Below, piece after piece: positions 1 through 12,259 of a stretch of DNA of 58,748 bases (within the stretch, counting starts at the first letter, position 1; every line of letters starts with the position of its first letter). Under the pieces are notes generated by a model, which did no database searches, was not told the origin of the DNA, and saw only the letters and a list, made by a program, of their open reading frames with translations. The stretch is from positions 1-58,748 of the forward strand of contig REDZ01000099.1 of NCBI GenBank assembly GCA_007695345.1, given 5' to 3'. This DNA is from Paracoccaceae bacterium. Lineage in GTDB: Bacteria > Pseudomonadota > Alphaproteobacteria > Rhodobacterales > Rhodobacteraceae. A program made the translations under genes and the position numbers.

Positions 1-171
1 GATGCCTATCTGGCCGAATGGCGCAAGGCGGCCCCGGTCGAGGTCGCTGGCAGTGATGAAGATGTCGCGAAAGTCACGGCAGCGGAACTGGAAGCCGCGT
101 ATGACGAGGGCACGCTGCGCGCGCTGATCGCCAATGAAGGCTGGGCGCACACCCGCGTGACCGAGACCTGA
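1..171 (+). CDS. C-terminal fragment of a protein encoded upstream of the MetF-like gene
   Basis: The first 171 bases read open in frame 1 to a TGA stop and give the last 56 residues of a protein whose start lies outside the window. The fragment is acidic and alanine-rich with no motif I can assign. It ends 34 bases before the MetF-like start, so it is probably the preceding gene of the same one-carbon operon. From memory, a short so-called virulence-factor family protein often sits at this position in Rhodobacteraceae operons of this kind, but nothing visible in the fragment proves that identity. Confidence 0.55.
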   Translation, partial: DAYLAEWRKAAPVEVAGSDEDVAKVTAAELEAAYDEGTLRALIANEGWAHTRVTET

Positions 172-205
172 GCTTGTGACCCGACCGCGATTTCTGGAGA
201 GCATC

Positions 206-1126
206 ATGGCGCTGTTGAACTTTCGCCGCCCCGCCCCTGCCGCGCCTGCCGGCACTGCCGCGATCGAAGCGCTGATGCAGGGATTCTCGATCGAGGTCAT
301 GCCCCGCACGGCCGAAAAGGTCGCCGATTTCCGCAGCCTGCTGCCCCTTGGCACCCGTGTCTATATCGCGCATATCGACGGCACGCCCATCGCCGATATG
401 GTCGCCACCGCTGCGCGCCTGCGTGCCGAGGGGATGGAGCCGATGCCCCATTTCCCCGCCCGCGTCATCGCGCACCGGGCCGAGCTGGCTGACTGGGTCG
501 CGCGCTACAGGGGCGAGGCCGATGTGCGCGAGGCACTGATGCTGGGGGGCGGGGTCAGCCAGCCCAGGGGCAGCTATGACAATTCCATGCAATTGCTGGA
601 AACGGGGCTGTTCGACAGGTTCCGCCGCCTGCATGTCGCGGGCCACCCCGAGGGCAATCGCGATATCGACCCGTCGGGCGGTGATGCCGTGCTGCTGGAC
701 GCGCTGCGCTGGAAGCAGGACTTTGCGCGCGCCCATGGAATCGACATGGCGATCGTCACCCAGTTCGCGTTCGAGGCCGGGCCCATCATCGACTGGACGC
801 GCGGCCTGCGCGATGCGGGTGTCACGCTGCCGGTGCATCTGGGGCTGGCAGGGCCGGCCAAGCTGCAGACGCTGATCAGGTTTGCCATCGCCTGCGGGGT
901 GGGGCCATCGCTGCGCGTGCTGCAGAAACGGGCGCGCGATGTCTCGAAACTGCTACTGCCATTCGAGCCGACGGAACTGGCGCAGGATCTGGCCGCGCAC
1001 AAGTTGGCAGACCCGGATTGCGCCATCGAGGCTGTGCATTTCTTCCCGCTGGGCGGCATCGCGGCCACGGCACGATGGACGCAGGCCCAAGGCGGTGCCT
1101 CCGCCCGCCCGGCCACCCCTTCCTGA
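206..1126 (+). CDS. Methylenetetrahydrofolate reductase-like protein (MetF family)
   Basis: A 306-residue cytosolic TIM-barrel protein of the MetF family, which interconverts methylene- and methyl-tetrahydrofolate. I chose the ATG at 206 because GGAGAG lies six bases upstream; a GTG at 176 in the same frame has no such site. Family features include the N-terminal segment around FSIEVMPR, a central stretch with EAGPIIDW (about residue 195) and a terminal HFFPLGGI. It is 16 bases upstream of a methyl-THF:corrinoid methyltransferase. That pairing is typical of operons feeding methyl groups from methylated amines or betaines into the folate pool rather than of methionine synthesis. The physiological direction and the methyl donor cannot be read from the window. 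Confidence 0.8.
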   Translation: MALLNFRRPAPAAPAGTAAIEALMQGFSIEVMPRTAEKVADFRSLLPLGTRVYIAHIDGTPIADMVATAARLRAEGMEPMPHFPARVIAHRAELADWVARYRGEADVREALMLGGGVSQPRGSYDNSMQLLETGLFDRFRRLHVAGHPEGNRDIDPSGGDAVLLDALRWKQDFARAHGIDMAIVTQFAFEAGPIIDWTRGLRDAGVTLPVHLGLAGPAKLQTLIRFAIACGVGPSLRVLQKRARDVSKLLLPFEPTELAQDLAAHKLADPDCAIEAVHFFPLGGIAATARWTQAQGGASARPATPS

Positions 1127-1142
1127 ACCCCCCGGAGAGATC

Positions 1143-2135
1143 ATGACCCGCACTGTCATCGAATCGGCCAGCAAGACGGTCGTCATCGGCTTTGATGAGC
1201 CATTCTGCGTTATCGGCGAGCGTATCAATCCCACCGGACGCAAGAAGCTGGCCGCCGAACTGGAGGCGGGTGATTTCTCGACCGTCGAGCGTGACGCGCT
1301 GGAACAGGTGGCCTGCGGGGCGATGGTGCTGGATATCAACTCGGGCGCGGTGTTTTCCAACCGGATGGCCGAAGACCCGCGCTATGCCGACAACAATTTT
1401 GTCGAACCCCCCCTGATGCGCGAGCTGTGCGCGCGGGTGCAGGCGCTGGTGGATGTGCCGCTGTGCATCGACAGCTCGGTGCCCGAGGCGCTGAAAGCGG
1501 GGCTGGAGGAGACATCAGGCCGCCCGCTGCTGAATTCCGTGACCGGCGAGGAAGAGCGGCTAGAGGCGATCCTGCCGCTGGTCCGGAAATACAATGTGCC
1601 GGTCGTTGCGATTTCCAATGACGATACGGGCATTTCCGAGGACCCGGATGTGCGTTTCGCCGTGGCGAAAAAGATCGTCGAGCGGGCGGCGGATCATGGC
1701 ATCCCGGCGCATGATATCGTGGTCGATCCGCTGGTCATGCCGATTGGGGCAATGGCGACGGCAGGGCACCAGGTGTTCACGCTGGTGCGCCGCCTGCGGG
1801 ACGAGTTGGGCGTGAACACGACCTGCGGGGCGTCCAATATCAGTTTCGGCCTGCCCAACCGGCACGGGGTGAACGCGGCCTTTCTGCCCATGGCCATCGG
1901 GGCCGGCATGACCAGTGCGATCATGAATCCGGTCCGCGCGGTCGAAATGGAGGCCATTCGCGCCGCCAACCTGCTGATGAATCACGATCCCAATGGCGGG
2001 GCGTGGATCGGGCTGGCCAAAGTGCTTGAGGGGATCAAGACCAGCGGCGCAAGCTTTGCCGATGCGTCGCGCGCCGCACATGAGGCGGGCGCGCGCACGG
2101 GCGGGCGCCGAGGCGGCCGCCGCGCCCGCGGCTGA
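1143..2135 (+). CDS. Methyltetrahydrofolate:corrinoid methyltransferase (pterin-binding, DHPS-like fold)
   Basis: A 330-residue protein of the pterin-binding family that moves methyl groups between tetrahydrofolate and a corrinoid protein. The ATG at 1143 follows GGAGAG. Barrel motifs seen include IGERINPTGRK near the N-terminus, MVLDINSGA (pterin-binding strand), CIDSS, ISNDDTGI and a GASNISFGLPNR segment. It follows the MetF-like gene directly and is the last gene before a convergent LacI regulator. The final 15 or so residues form a Gly/Arg-rich tail that is probably disordered. The corrinoid protein and the primary methyltransferase must lie outside the window. A cobalamin-uptake locus is present at 48.7-52.0 kb, but no direct link is visible. 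Confidence 0.87.
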   Translation: MTRTVIESASKTVVIGFDEPFCVIGERINPTGRKKLAAELEAGDFSTVERDALEQVACGAMVLDINSGAVFSNRMAEDPRYADNNFVEPPLMRELCARVQALVDVPLCIDSSVPEALKAGLEETSGRPLLNSVTGEEERLEAILPLVRKYNVPVVAISNDDTGISEDPDVRFAVAKKIVERAADHGIPAHDIVVDPLVMPIGAMATAGHQVFTLVRRLRDELGVNTTCGASNISFGLPNRHGVNAAFLPMAIGAGMTSAIMNPVRAVEMEAIRAANLLMNHDPNGGAWIGLAKVLEGIKTSGASFADASRAAHEAGARTGGRRGGRRARG

Positions 2136-2163
2136 GCGCTGGGCATCACGGACTGCGTTCCAT

Positions 2164-2180
2164 GCCTCTGGCGCAGAGGC
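2164..2180. terminator. Possible bidirectional terminator hairpin
   Basis: A perfect 6-bp stem (GCCTCT/AGAGGC) with a five-base loop lies between the convergent methyltransferase and LacI-type genes. There is no T-tract on either side, so its terminator role is tentative. Confidence 0.3.
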
Positions 2181-2186
2181 GCGTGG

Positions 2187-3206
2187 CTATCCCGGTGCCC
2201 GCGCGGTTGAATGGCGTACAACCATCGTGACAGGCAAGGCAATGTGCGCCGCTGGGCCAGTGGTTTCACCGCGCAGACGTTGCAGCAGCAGGGCAGCGGC
2301 CTCGGTCCCGATATTTGCGGCCGGTATATCGACCGTGGTCAGCGAGGGCGACAGATGCGCGGCCACATCGACATTGTCGATCCCCGCAATTGACAGTGCA
2401 TCCGGCACCGCGATGCCGCGCCCCTGGGCTTCGAAAAGTGCCCCGATGGCCAGCAGATCTGCGGTGCCGATGATCGCCGTGGGGCGCGGCAGCATCTGAA
2501 GCAGGGTCATGCACCCGGCGCGGCCCGCGCTGATGGTCAGGGGCTGTTCGTTGATCTTGGTGCGCGCAAGCGTCAGCCCGTCCTTTTCCAGTGCGGCGCG
2601 TATGCCTTCGACCCGCGCTGTCTGACGATCATTGTTCAGCAGATGCCCGCAGATCACTCCGATATTCCTGTGCCCGATATCGACCAGATAGCGCGCAGCC
2701 AGATAGCCCGCCTGGTGGTTGTCCACTGTCACACGGTCATGATCGGCGCTGCCTTCCCATAGCTGCACGATCGGCACCCTTGCCGCTTTCAGCACCGCCA
2801 TCGCCGATGGCGCACGCCTGGCGCCCACAACGATCAGCCCGTCCACGCCATGCGATACAAGCTGCGCCAGCGCTGCGGTTTCGCTGGCCGCGTCATATTC
2901 GTGCGAGGCAATGAGCAACTGGAACCCGTTGGCGGCAAAGCTGCGCTGCATCTCTTGCAGCGTTGAAGAGAAGATGGGCGAGTTCAGCGTGGGCACGACA
3001 ACGCCAATGGTTTCGGACTGACCCGAGGCGAGCGCGCGCGCCCGACGATTGGGAACATAGCCCAGCCGCGCGGCAACCTCCCTGATCCGTTCCAGCGTCT
3101 TGGGCTGCACCAGTTCCGGCTGCGACATGGCGCGCGACACAGTGGCGATAGAACTGCCCGATTCGCGTGCGACGTCATTCAGGGTCGGTTTCTGGTGGCG
3201 CGGCAT
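2187..3206 (-). CDS. LacI-family transcriptional regulator of the HpsN-type operon
   Basis: A 339-residue LacI/GalR repressor. The N-terminal helix-turn-helix reads TLNDVARESGSSIATVSRAM (about residues 8-27), followed by the hinge with RARALASG and a periplasmic-binding-like effector domain. It is transcribed away from the ABC/dehydrogenase operon that begins at 3363, the usual arrangement for a local regulator. The 156-bp intergenic region carries a perfect LacI-family operator (3315-3328) and a second palindrome close to this gene's own start (3220-3233). The effector is unknown; the controlled genes suggest a small sulfonate or polyol. The start at 3206 is supported by the HTH lying at the expected distance. 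Confidence 0.9.
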   Translation of the reverse strand: MPRHQKPTLNDVARESGSSIATVSRAMSQPELVQPKTLERIREVAARLGYVPNRRARALASGQSETIGVVVPTLNSPIFSSTLQEMQRSFAANGFQLLIASHEYDAASETAALAQLVSHGVDGLIVVGARRAPSAMAVLKAARVPIVQLWEGSADHDRVTVDNHQAGYLAARYLVDIGHRNIGVICGHLLNNDRQTARVEGIRAALEKDGLTLARTKINEQPLTISAGRAGCMTLLQMLPRPTAIIGTADLLAIGALFEAQGRGIAVPDALSIAGIDNVDVAAHLSPSLTTVDIPAANIGTEAAALLLQRLRGETTGPAAHIALPVTMVVRHSTARAPG

Positions 3207-3219
3207 TTTTCAGTGCCTC

Positions 3220-3233
3220 ATGAAAATTTTCAT
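3220..3233. promoter_or_regulatory. 14-bp perfect palindrome upstream of the LacI-type gene
   Basis: ATGAAAATTTTCAT is a perfect palindrome that begins 14 bases upstream of the LacI-type start codon. It keeps the outer TGAAA/TTTCA pattern of LacI-family sites but has AT instead of CG at the centre, so it could be an autoregulatory operator. This is inference only. Confidence 0.4.
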
Positions 3234-3314
3234 TAGTGCGTTTCTTTCTAATATAGCGAAGGCGCAAAAAAACAATGTCTCTCGTAAAAATTCTTGACAG
3301 ATCCCTGATCAGTA

Positions 3315-3328
3315 TGAAAGCGTTTACA
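3315..3328. promoter_or_regulatory. LacI-family operator in front of the ABC/HpsN operon
   Basis: TGAAAGCGTTTACA matches the LacI-family consensus TGNAANCGNTTNCA at every fixed position, including the central CG. It lies 35 bases upstream of the first permease start (3363) and just downstream of a TTGACA hexamer at 3294-3299 that could be a -35 element. I could not place a convincing -10 box. Position and orientation fit repression of the plus-strand operon by the divergent LacI protein. Confidence 0.72.
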
Positions 3329-3362
3329 TATTGGAGGAGTCCAAGGCGGGGGGGACGCTGAG

Positions 3363-4145
3363 GTGCCACGCAGAATATCGATAGGGTTGGCGACAATTCT
3401 GGTTGTCTGCTTCCTGTGGTTGATGGCCACGACGGTGCTCGGGCTCATTCCGTCGGGGCGTTTTCCATCCCCTGCCGAGACCTGGTCGGCGCTGGTCCAT
3501 GTGTCGGGGCGCGGTTATGGCGGCGGTGATCTGGCGCTGCATGTCTATAACTCGCTGCGCCTTGTGGTCATGGGCTTTCTGTTTGCCATCGCGACGGGCG
3601 TGCCGCTGGGCCTGCTGATGGGCTGGAGCCGCCGGGCCGAGGCCTTCATCAACCCGATTTTCCTGATCATCCGTCCGATTCCGCCGCTGGCCTGGATTCC
3701 GCTTGCGATCCTTTGGCTGGGTCTGGGCGATGCCGCAAAGATCATGGTGATCTGGTTCTCGGCCTTCGTGCCTTCGGTGATCAACACCTTTGCCGGCGTG
3801 CGCAATATCGACCGCCCCGTGCTGGAAGCGGCCTATATGCTGGGCATGCCCAAGTTTCGGTTTGTGACCGAGGTGCTGATACCCGGTGCCAGCCCGATGA
3901 TTTTCACGGGCCTGCGCCTGTCGCTGCAGGCGTCCTGGACAACTCTGGTGGCGGCCGAACTGGTGGGGGCGTTCTACGGGATCGGCCGGGTGCTGAACGT
4001 CGCGCAGCAGGACCTGTATCCGGGCATGATCCTGGTGGGGATGGTCACGGTGGCGATCCTCGGTTGGGGGACGACACGGGTGCTCGGACTGGCCGAGGCG
4101 CGCGCGCTGCGCTGGAACACCGCCGCTCTGGCCGCGAAAGGGTAA
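3363..4145 (+). CDS. ABC transporter permease, SsuC/TauC type (first of two)
   Basis: A 260-residue integral membrane protein with about six hydrophobic helices and the BPD_transp_1 EAA-loop region around residues 155-180 (EAAYMLGMPKFRF). It starts at GTG 3363. It is the first gene of the operon and is followed four bases later by a second permease of similar size, so the importer probably uses a heterodimeric channel. Both permeases belong to the nitrate/sulfonate/taurine (NitT/TauT) class by their overall pattern, including the IRPIPPLAWIPLAILW segment. The substrate cannot be deduced from the permease; the downstream HpsN-type enzyme suggests a short-chain sulfonate. Confidence 0.85.
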   Translation: MPRRISIGLATILVVCFLWLMATTVLGLIPSGRFPSPAETWSALVHVSGRGYGGGDLALHVYNSLRLVVMGFLFAIATGVPLGLLMGWSRRAEAFINPIFLIIRPIPPLAWIPLAILWLGLGDAAKIMVIWFSAFVPSVINTFAGVRNIDRPVLEAAYMLGMPKFRFVTEVLIPGASPMIFTGLRLSLQASWTTLVAAELVGAFYGIGRVLNVAQQDLYPGMILVGMVTVAILGWGTTRVLGLAEARALRWNTAALAAKG

Positions 4146-4149
4146 CGCG

Positions 4150-4935
4150 ATGAACCGTCAGATCAGCCTACTTCAATCCGTCGCGCTCGGTTTTCTGGGC
4201 CTCGCCTGTTTCCTCGGGTTCTGGCAGGGCATGTCGATGAGCGGCATTGTCTCGAACATCTTCCTGCCCTCGCCCCTCGAGGTCTATGAGCGCTTCACGA
4301 CCCTGATCGAGCGCCGATTCGCCGGCGCGACCCTGCCGGGCCATCTGGCCGCAAGCTTCATGCGGTTCGCCTATGGCTTCCTGCTGGCCGCCCTGATCGG
4401 GATTCCGCTGGGTCTGCTGATGGGTTGGTATCAGCTACTCGATGAAATCGTCTCGCCCCTGTTCGATGCGCTGCGCTTTGTGGCGCCGATCGCCTGGGTG
4501 CCCTTTGCCGCGCTGTGGTTCGGAACCGGCATTGGCGGGCCGATCATGATCATCTTTGCGGGGGCTTTTCCGCCCTGTGTGATCAATGCCTATCGCGGCG
4601 CGAAATTCGTTGATCCCCGCCTGATCGAGGCTGCGAACATGCTGGGCACGCCGTCGCGCCGGGTCATCATGGAGGTGCTGCTGCCCTCCTCGGTCCCGTC
4701 CATCATCTCGGGGCTGCGGGTGTCGGCCGGGCTTGGCTGGCAGTCGCTTGTCGGGGCGGAGCTGATCGTCGCTTCGGCAGGCGTGGGCTACATGATGGTG
4801 CAGGGGCAGGCCAATATCCAGACACATACCGTGATGGCCGGGATGGTCGCCATCGGGCTTGTCGGGCTCGCGCTCGATTCCGCACTGCGCGGGGCGGAAC
4901 GCGTCATCCAGAAGCGCCGCGGGCTGGAACAGTGA
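4150..4935 (+). CDS. ABC transporter permease, SsuC/TauC type (second of two)
   Basis: A 261-residue inner-membrane permease paralogous to the gene just upstream, sharing the GIPLGLLMGW turn, the AP-I-AWVPFAALWFG helix and an EAA loop (EAANMLGTPSRRV, about residues 160-172). It follows the first permease by four bases and precedes the ATPase by 27 bases. The two permeases are clearly homologous but diverged, suggesting an old duplication and an obligate heterodimer. It is likely co-transcribed from the LacI-controlled promoter. Confidence 0.85.
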   Translation: MNRQISLLQSVALGFLGLACFLGFWQGMSMSGIVSNIFLPSPLEVYERFTTLIERRFAGATLPGHLAASFMRFAYGFLLAALIGIPLGLLMGWYQLLDEIVSPLFDALRFVAPIAWVPFAALWFGTGIGGPIMIIFAGAFPPCVINAYRGAKFVDPRLIEAANMLGTPSRRVIMEVLLPSSVPSIISGLRVSAGLGWQSLVGAELIVASAGVGYMMVQGQANIQTHTVMAGMVAIGLVGLALDSALRGAERVIQKRRGLEQ

Positions 4936-4962
4936 CACAAGGGTAAACGGGGAGAAGCGGTT

Positions 4963-5760
4963 ATGGGCGTGATCCAGTTCAAGGATGTCGGCAAGATTTT
5001 CGGGCCGCGCGACAAGGGGTTCGTGGCACTGAAGGACATCGATCTTGAAATCCGCGACAAGGAATTCATGGCCATTGTCGGCCCTTCGGGCTGCGGCAAG
5101 ACCACCTGTCTGCGCATGGTGGCCGGGTTCGAGGATGCAACCGACGGCGTCGTCTCGGTTGATGGCACGCCCATCAAGCGCCCCGGCCCCGATCGTGCGG
5201 TCGTGTTCCAGCAATTCGCGCTGTTTCCGTGGAAAAGCGTTTACGACAACATCGACCTCGGGTTGCGCAATCTCAATGTCAGTTCGTCGGAACGCAGCAA
5301 GCGGATCGAGGCGATCCTGAACCTGATGAACCTGACGCAATATGCAAAGCACTTTCCGCACCAGTTGTCAGGCGGCATGCAGCAGCGCGTGGCGATTGCG
5401 CGCGCCTATGTGCTGGACCCCGATGTGCTGTTGATGGACGAACCGTTCGGCGCGCTCGATGCGCAGACCCGTGTGGTGATGCAGGAAGAACTGGTGCGGC
5501 TGGCCCGAAAGAACCCGCGCACGGTTCTGTTCATCACCCATGCCGTGGAAGAGGCCGTCTATCTGGCCGACCGCGTCGCGATCATGACCCGCGCACCCGG
5601 TCAGATCAAGGAGGTGCTGGACGTCGCCTCGGTCCGCAATGCCGAAAACTGGGACAGCCACGAGAAGATCGAGGACGTCATGGACCTCGAGAGCTTCGTG
5701 CATCTGCGCACGCATATCTGGCGCAGCCTGCGCGAGGAAAAGGCGGCACAACATGCCTGA
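4963..5760 (+). CDS. ABC transporter ATP-binding protein, NitT/TauT class
   Basis: A 265-residue nucleotide-binding subunit that powers import through the two upstream permeases. It has Walker A GPSGCGKTT (about residues 40-48), a Q-loop in VFQQFALFPW, the signature LSGGMQQR (about 136-143), Walker B VLLMDEPFGALD and a switch histidine in FITHAVEEA. The FPWKS segment after the Q-loop is typical of SsuB/TauB/NrtD ATPases. The start at 4963 follows a GGGGAGAAG stretch. The 33-bp gap to the binding-protein gene contains a strong AAGGAGG site for that gene. Confidence 0.9.
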   Translation: MGVIQFKDVGKIFGPRDKGFVALKDIDLEIRDKEFMAIVGPSGCGKTTCLRMVAGFEDATDGVVSVDGTPIKRPGPDRAVVFQQFALFPWKSVYDNIDLGLRNLNVSSSERSKRIEAILNLMNLTQYAKHFPHQLSGGMQQRVAIARAYVLDPDVLLMDEPFGALDAQTRVVMQEELVRLARKNPRTVLFITHAVEEAVYLADRVAIMTRAPGQIKEVLDVASVRNAENWDSHEKIEDVMDLESFVHLRTHIWRSLREEKAAQHA

Positions 5761-5793
5761 AACGACCCTGACCACAACAAGGAGGAACCAAGG

Positions 5794-8219
<2,426 letters not shown>

Positions 8220-8222
8220 TCC

Positions 8223-9434
8223 ATGTCCCGCCTGCCTGATCTGGGGCGGCCGCCCGACATCCCGCCCGAGGCCATCGCCCTTGCCACCGCTCTGATGGAA
8301 TCGGCGAGGCTGCACCGCTACGCGGAAGCGGGCAGCGACGGCGGCACGGTCGCGACCCTTGAACGCGAATTCGCGCGGCTGATGGGGCGGCGCTATGCGG
8401 TCGCGGTCAATTCCTGCGGGTCTGCGCTGTTTCTCGCGCTCCGGGCGGCGGGGGTGCGGCATGGCGATCCGGTGCTGATGAATGCCTTTACGCTGGGCCC
8501 TGTTCCCGGCGCGATCGACCATGCAGGCGGGCGGGCCGTGCTGGTCGAGATTACCGAGGATCTGGTCATCGATCTCGACGACCTGCGTGCCAAGGCCCGG
8601 ACCTCTGGCGCGCGGGTGCTGATGCTGTCACATATGCGTGGGCATCTGTGCGATCTGGATGCTCTGGCAGAGCTGTGCCGCGATGAAGGGATCACCCTGA
8701 TCGAGGATTGCGCGCATTCGCTTGGCGCGTCATGGGCCGGGCGGCAGGCGGGCACATTCGGGCAGACCGGGTGTTTCAGCTTCCAGTCCAGCAAGCATGT
8801 CAACACAGGCGAAGGCGGTGTGCTTGTGACCGATGACGATGCCGTGGCCGCGCAGACGATCCTGCATGCCGGCAGCTATCAGTTGCATGCGCAGAACGGC
8901 ACGCCGCCCCCGCATGACGTGATGGCGGAATGGTCAACACGCTGCGGCAACTACTCGCTGCGCATGTCCGCGCTGGCGGCGGCCCTTGCCTTGCCGCAAC
9001 TGCCGCTTCTGCCTGCGCGGGTCGCGGACTGGAATGCTTCTCATGATCGGATCGCAGCGCGGCTTCGGGCCGCGCCCGGTTTCGCCCTGCCGCACAGGCC
9101 ACAGGCCGAAGCCTATGCCCAAAGCTCGCTGCAATTCCGCCTGCCCGACCGGGATGCAGACGCGATGGCGCATTTCGCCGATCAGGCGCGCCGTCTGGGG
9201 GTATGGGTCAAGTGGTTCGGCAAGGCCACGCCCGAGGGCTACAGTTCCAACCCCGCGCAATGGCCCGGCGCCGATGCGGCGGAAGTGCCGCGTGCCTGCG
9301 CCATCCAGATGACGCTTTGCGATATCCGCTTGCCGCTGGGGCTGCGCGCCGCCGAATGCGACGCCATCGCCGATGCGCTGATAGAGGCCGAGACTGCAAC
9401 CAGAGGACAGACGCCCCGCCATGCCCAGGCTTGA
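8223..9434 (+). CDS. DegT/DnrJ/EryC1-family PLP aminotransferase
   Basis: A 403-residue PLP enzyme of the DegT/DnrJ/EryC1/StrS family. The Schiff-base lysine is K191 in [11 protein letters not shown], and D162 in EDCAH is the likely partner of the pyridine nitrogen. Members usually interconvert a ketone and a secondary amine on sugars or cyclitols. Here the gene sits three bases after the HpsN-type dehydrogenase and overlaps the SDR by 14 bases, so it should act in the same pathway. A plausible role is removing an amino group next to an alcohol (for example from cysteinolic acid) to give a ketone that the SDR or zinc enzyme then reduces. That is inference; I know no described DHPS cluster that includes it. 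Confidence 0.85.
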   Translation: MSRLPDLGRPPDIPPEAIALATALMESARLHRYAEAGSDGGTVATLEREFARLMGRRYAVAVNSCGSALFLALRAAGVRHGDPVLMNAFTLGPVPGAIDHAGGRAVLVEITEDLVIDLDDLRAKARTSGARVLMLSHMRGHLCDLDALAELCRDEGITLIEDCAHSLGASWAGRQAGTFGQTGCFSFQSSKHVNTGEGGVLVTDDDAVAAQTILHAGSYQLHAQNGTPPPHDVMAEWSTRCGNYSLRMSALAAALALPQLPLLPARVADWNASHDRIAARLRAAPGFALPHRPQAEAYAQSSLQFRLPDRDADAMAHFADQARRLGVWVKWFGKATPEGYSSNPAQWPGADAAEVPRACAIQMTLCDIRLPLGLRAAECDAIADALIEAETATRGQTPRHAQA

Positions 9435-10179
9435 TACACTTTTCGATCTGACAGGACGTTCGGCGCTGGTGACGGGGGGCAATTCCGGCATCGGGTTGGC
9501 GATGGCGCATGCGCTGGGGTGTCAGGGCACGCATCTGCATCTGGCTGCGCGCGACACCAGCCGACTCGAGGGCGCGCGCCGCGATCTGGAACGAGACGGG
9601 ATCGCGGTCACCTTGCACGCCACGGACCTGACCGATCCTGATGCGCTGGCCGCGCTGGCGGCAGCGACGGGCGGCGTGGATATTCTGGTGAATGCTGCTG
9701 GTGTAAATCTGCGCCAACCCTATGCACAGGTCACACCCGATGCGTTCGATCTGCATATGGCGCTGCATCTGCGTGCGCCGTTCTTTCTGGTGCAGCATCT
9801 TGCGCCGGGGATGGTGGACCGCGGCTGGGGACGGGTGCTCAATCTTGCCTCGCTGCAATCCCGGCGTGCCTTTGACAATTCGGCCCCCTATGGCGCGGCC
9901 AAGGGCGGGGTCGTGCAACTGACCCGCGCCATCGCGCAGGAGTTTTCGGGGCAGGGGGTGACATGCAACGCCATTGCGCCCGGCTTTTTCCCGACACCGC
10001 TGACCGCACCGGTCTTTGACGATCCCGCGCGTGCTGCCGATAATGCGGCGCGCACGGCCATCGGCCGCAATGGACGGCTGGAGGATCTGCACGGCGCAAC
10101 CGTGTTCCTGTGCTCGGACGCTTCGGCCTATATCACAGGGCAGACATTGTTCGTTGACGGGGGGTTCACGGCGAAATGA
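9421..10179 (+). CDS. Short-chain dehydrogenase/reductase (HpsO-like position)
   Basis: A 252-residue classical SDR. Cofactor motif VTGGNSGIG lies at residues 17-25, NAAG at 91-94, and the catalytic triad is S144, Y157 and K161. A C-terminal pattern LFVDGGF is typical of gluconate 5-dehydrogenase-like SDRs. The gene overlaps the aminotransferase by 14 bases and the next dehydrogenase by four (ATGA). In described DHPS clusters an SDR (HpsO) and a zinc-type enzyme (HpsP) interconvert the C2 stereoisomers through a ketone; the gene order here matches that pair. The specific substrate is not proven by sequence. Confidence 0.85.
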   Translation: MPRLDTLFDLTGRSALVTGGNSGIGLAMAHALGCQGTHLHLAARDTSRLEGARRDLERDGIAVTLHATDLTDPDALAALAAATGGVDILVNAAGVNLRQPYAQVTPDAFDLHMALHLRAPFFLVQHLAPGMVDRGWGRVLNLASLQSRRAFDNSAPYGAAKGGVVQLTRAIAQEFSGQGVTCNAIAPGFFPTPLTAPVFDDPARAADNAARTAIGRNGRLEDLHGATVFLCSDASAYITGQTLFVDGGFTAK

Positions 10180-11177
10180 GCGCACAGATGCAGGCCCTTC
10201 TCTATACCGCGCCCAACCGGATCGAGCTTGAGACACTGCCAGTGCCGGACCCATTGCCGGGTGACGTGCTGGTGCGTGTTGCCGCTGTGGGCATCTGCGG
10301 GTCGGACATGCATGCCTATCACGGCCATGATGACCGCCGCCCCCCGCCGCTGGTGCTTGGGCATGAGGCGGCGGGCACAATCGCGGCAGGCCCGCGCACG
10401 GGCGAGCGTGTTGCCATCAATCCGCTGGTGGTGGACCCCGATTGCCCGGTGGCACTGGCGGGTCGCCCGCATCTGTCGCCCACGCGCGCGATCATCTCGA
10501 TGCCCCCGCGCCCCGGCGCTTTCGCCGAATATGTGACCATCCCGGAACGCAACCTGCTGCCTGTCCCGGATGACATGCGCATGGAGGTTGCGGCCCTCGC
10601 CGAGCCCGTGGCCGTGTCCTGGCATGCGGTCCGCATCGGGCTGGAGCGGCTTGGGGCGGAGCGCCCGCGCGTCTTGATCCAGGGCGGTGGGGCCATCGGT
10701 CTGGGCGCGGCACTGGTCGCGCGGCATATGGGGGCCGCGCTGATCGATGTCGCCGAGCCCCATCCCGGACGGCGCGCGCTACTGGTGGCCGAACCGGGGA
10801 TAAGCGGGTTCGATCCCATGATGCAGGACGCTGGCGACAGCGCCTATGATCTGATCATCGACGCTGTTGGCGCGGAGGCAACGCGGCAGGCAGCCTCGCG
10901 GCTGGTGCGGCCCGGCGGGGTGATCGTGCATGTGGGGTTGCTGCCGGGGCATGAGGGCTATGATATCCGCCGCATCACCCTGCAGGAAATCACCGTGACC
11001 GGCAGCTATTGCTACACACCGGATGATTTCCAGGCAGCCCTGCATGCGCTGGCGGCAGGGGATCTGGGCGCGCTCGGCTGGGTCGAGAGGCGCCCGCTTG
11101 CGCAGGGCGCCGCGGCCTTTGCCGACCTTGATGCCGGGCAGGTGTCTGCGGCCAAGATCGTCCTGACGGTGCCGTAA
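10176..11177 (+). CDS. Zinc-type medium-chain dehydrogenase (HpsP-like position)
   Basis: A 333-residue MDR-family oxidoreductase similar in pattern to L-idonate/sorbitol dehydrogenases. The catalytic zinc site is visible: C41 in GICGSD, and H63/E64 in GHEAAG. The nucleotide motif is [10 protein letters not shown]. The lobe that normally carries four structural-zinc cysteines is shortened and keeps only C90 ([10 protein letters not shown]), so structural zinc is probably absent. It is the last gene of the LacI-controlled operon, translationally coupled to the SDR, and converges on the sugar ABC operon 21 bases later. Probable role is C2-alcohol oxidation or epimerisation together with the SDR. 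Confidence 0.82.
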   Translation: MSAQMQALLYTAPNRIELETLPVPDPLPGDVLVRVAAVGICGSDMHAYHGHDDRRPPPLVLGHEAAGTIAAGPRTGERVAINPLVVDPDCPVALAGRPHLSPTRAIISMPPRPGAFAEYVTIPERNLLPVPDDMRMEVAALAEPVAVSWHAVRIGLERLGAERPRVLIQGGGAIGLGAALVARHMGAALIDVAEPHPGRRALLVAEPGISGFDPMMQDAGDSAYDLIIDAVGAEATRQAASRLVRPGGVIVHVGLLPGHEGYDIRRITLQEITVTGSYCYTPDDFQAALHALAAGDLGALGWVERRPLAQGAAAFADLDAGQVSAAKIVLTVP

Positions 11178-11198
11178 CGCCCCCGATATCGCCTGCGA

Positions 11199-12257
<1,059 letters not shown>

Positions 12258-12259
12258 GG

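Noticed and set aside
74-838. Long minus-strand open frames opposite the MetF-like and many other genes
   Set aside because: In this GC-rich DNA long antisense frames are common; they have Arg/Pro/Gln-rich translations, no motifs and no ribosome sites.
3291-3332. Complete sigma-70 promoter for the HpsN-type operon
   Set aside because: TTGACA at 3294-3299 is clear, but no good -10 hexamer lies at 16-18 bases; TATGAA is too close and TTACAT too far.
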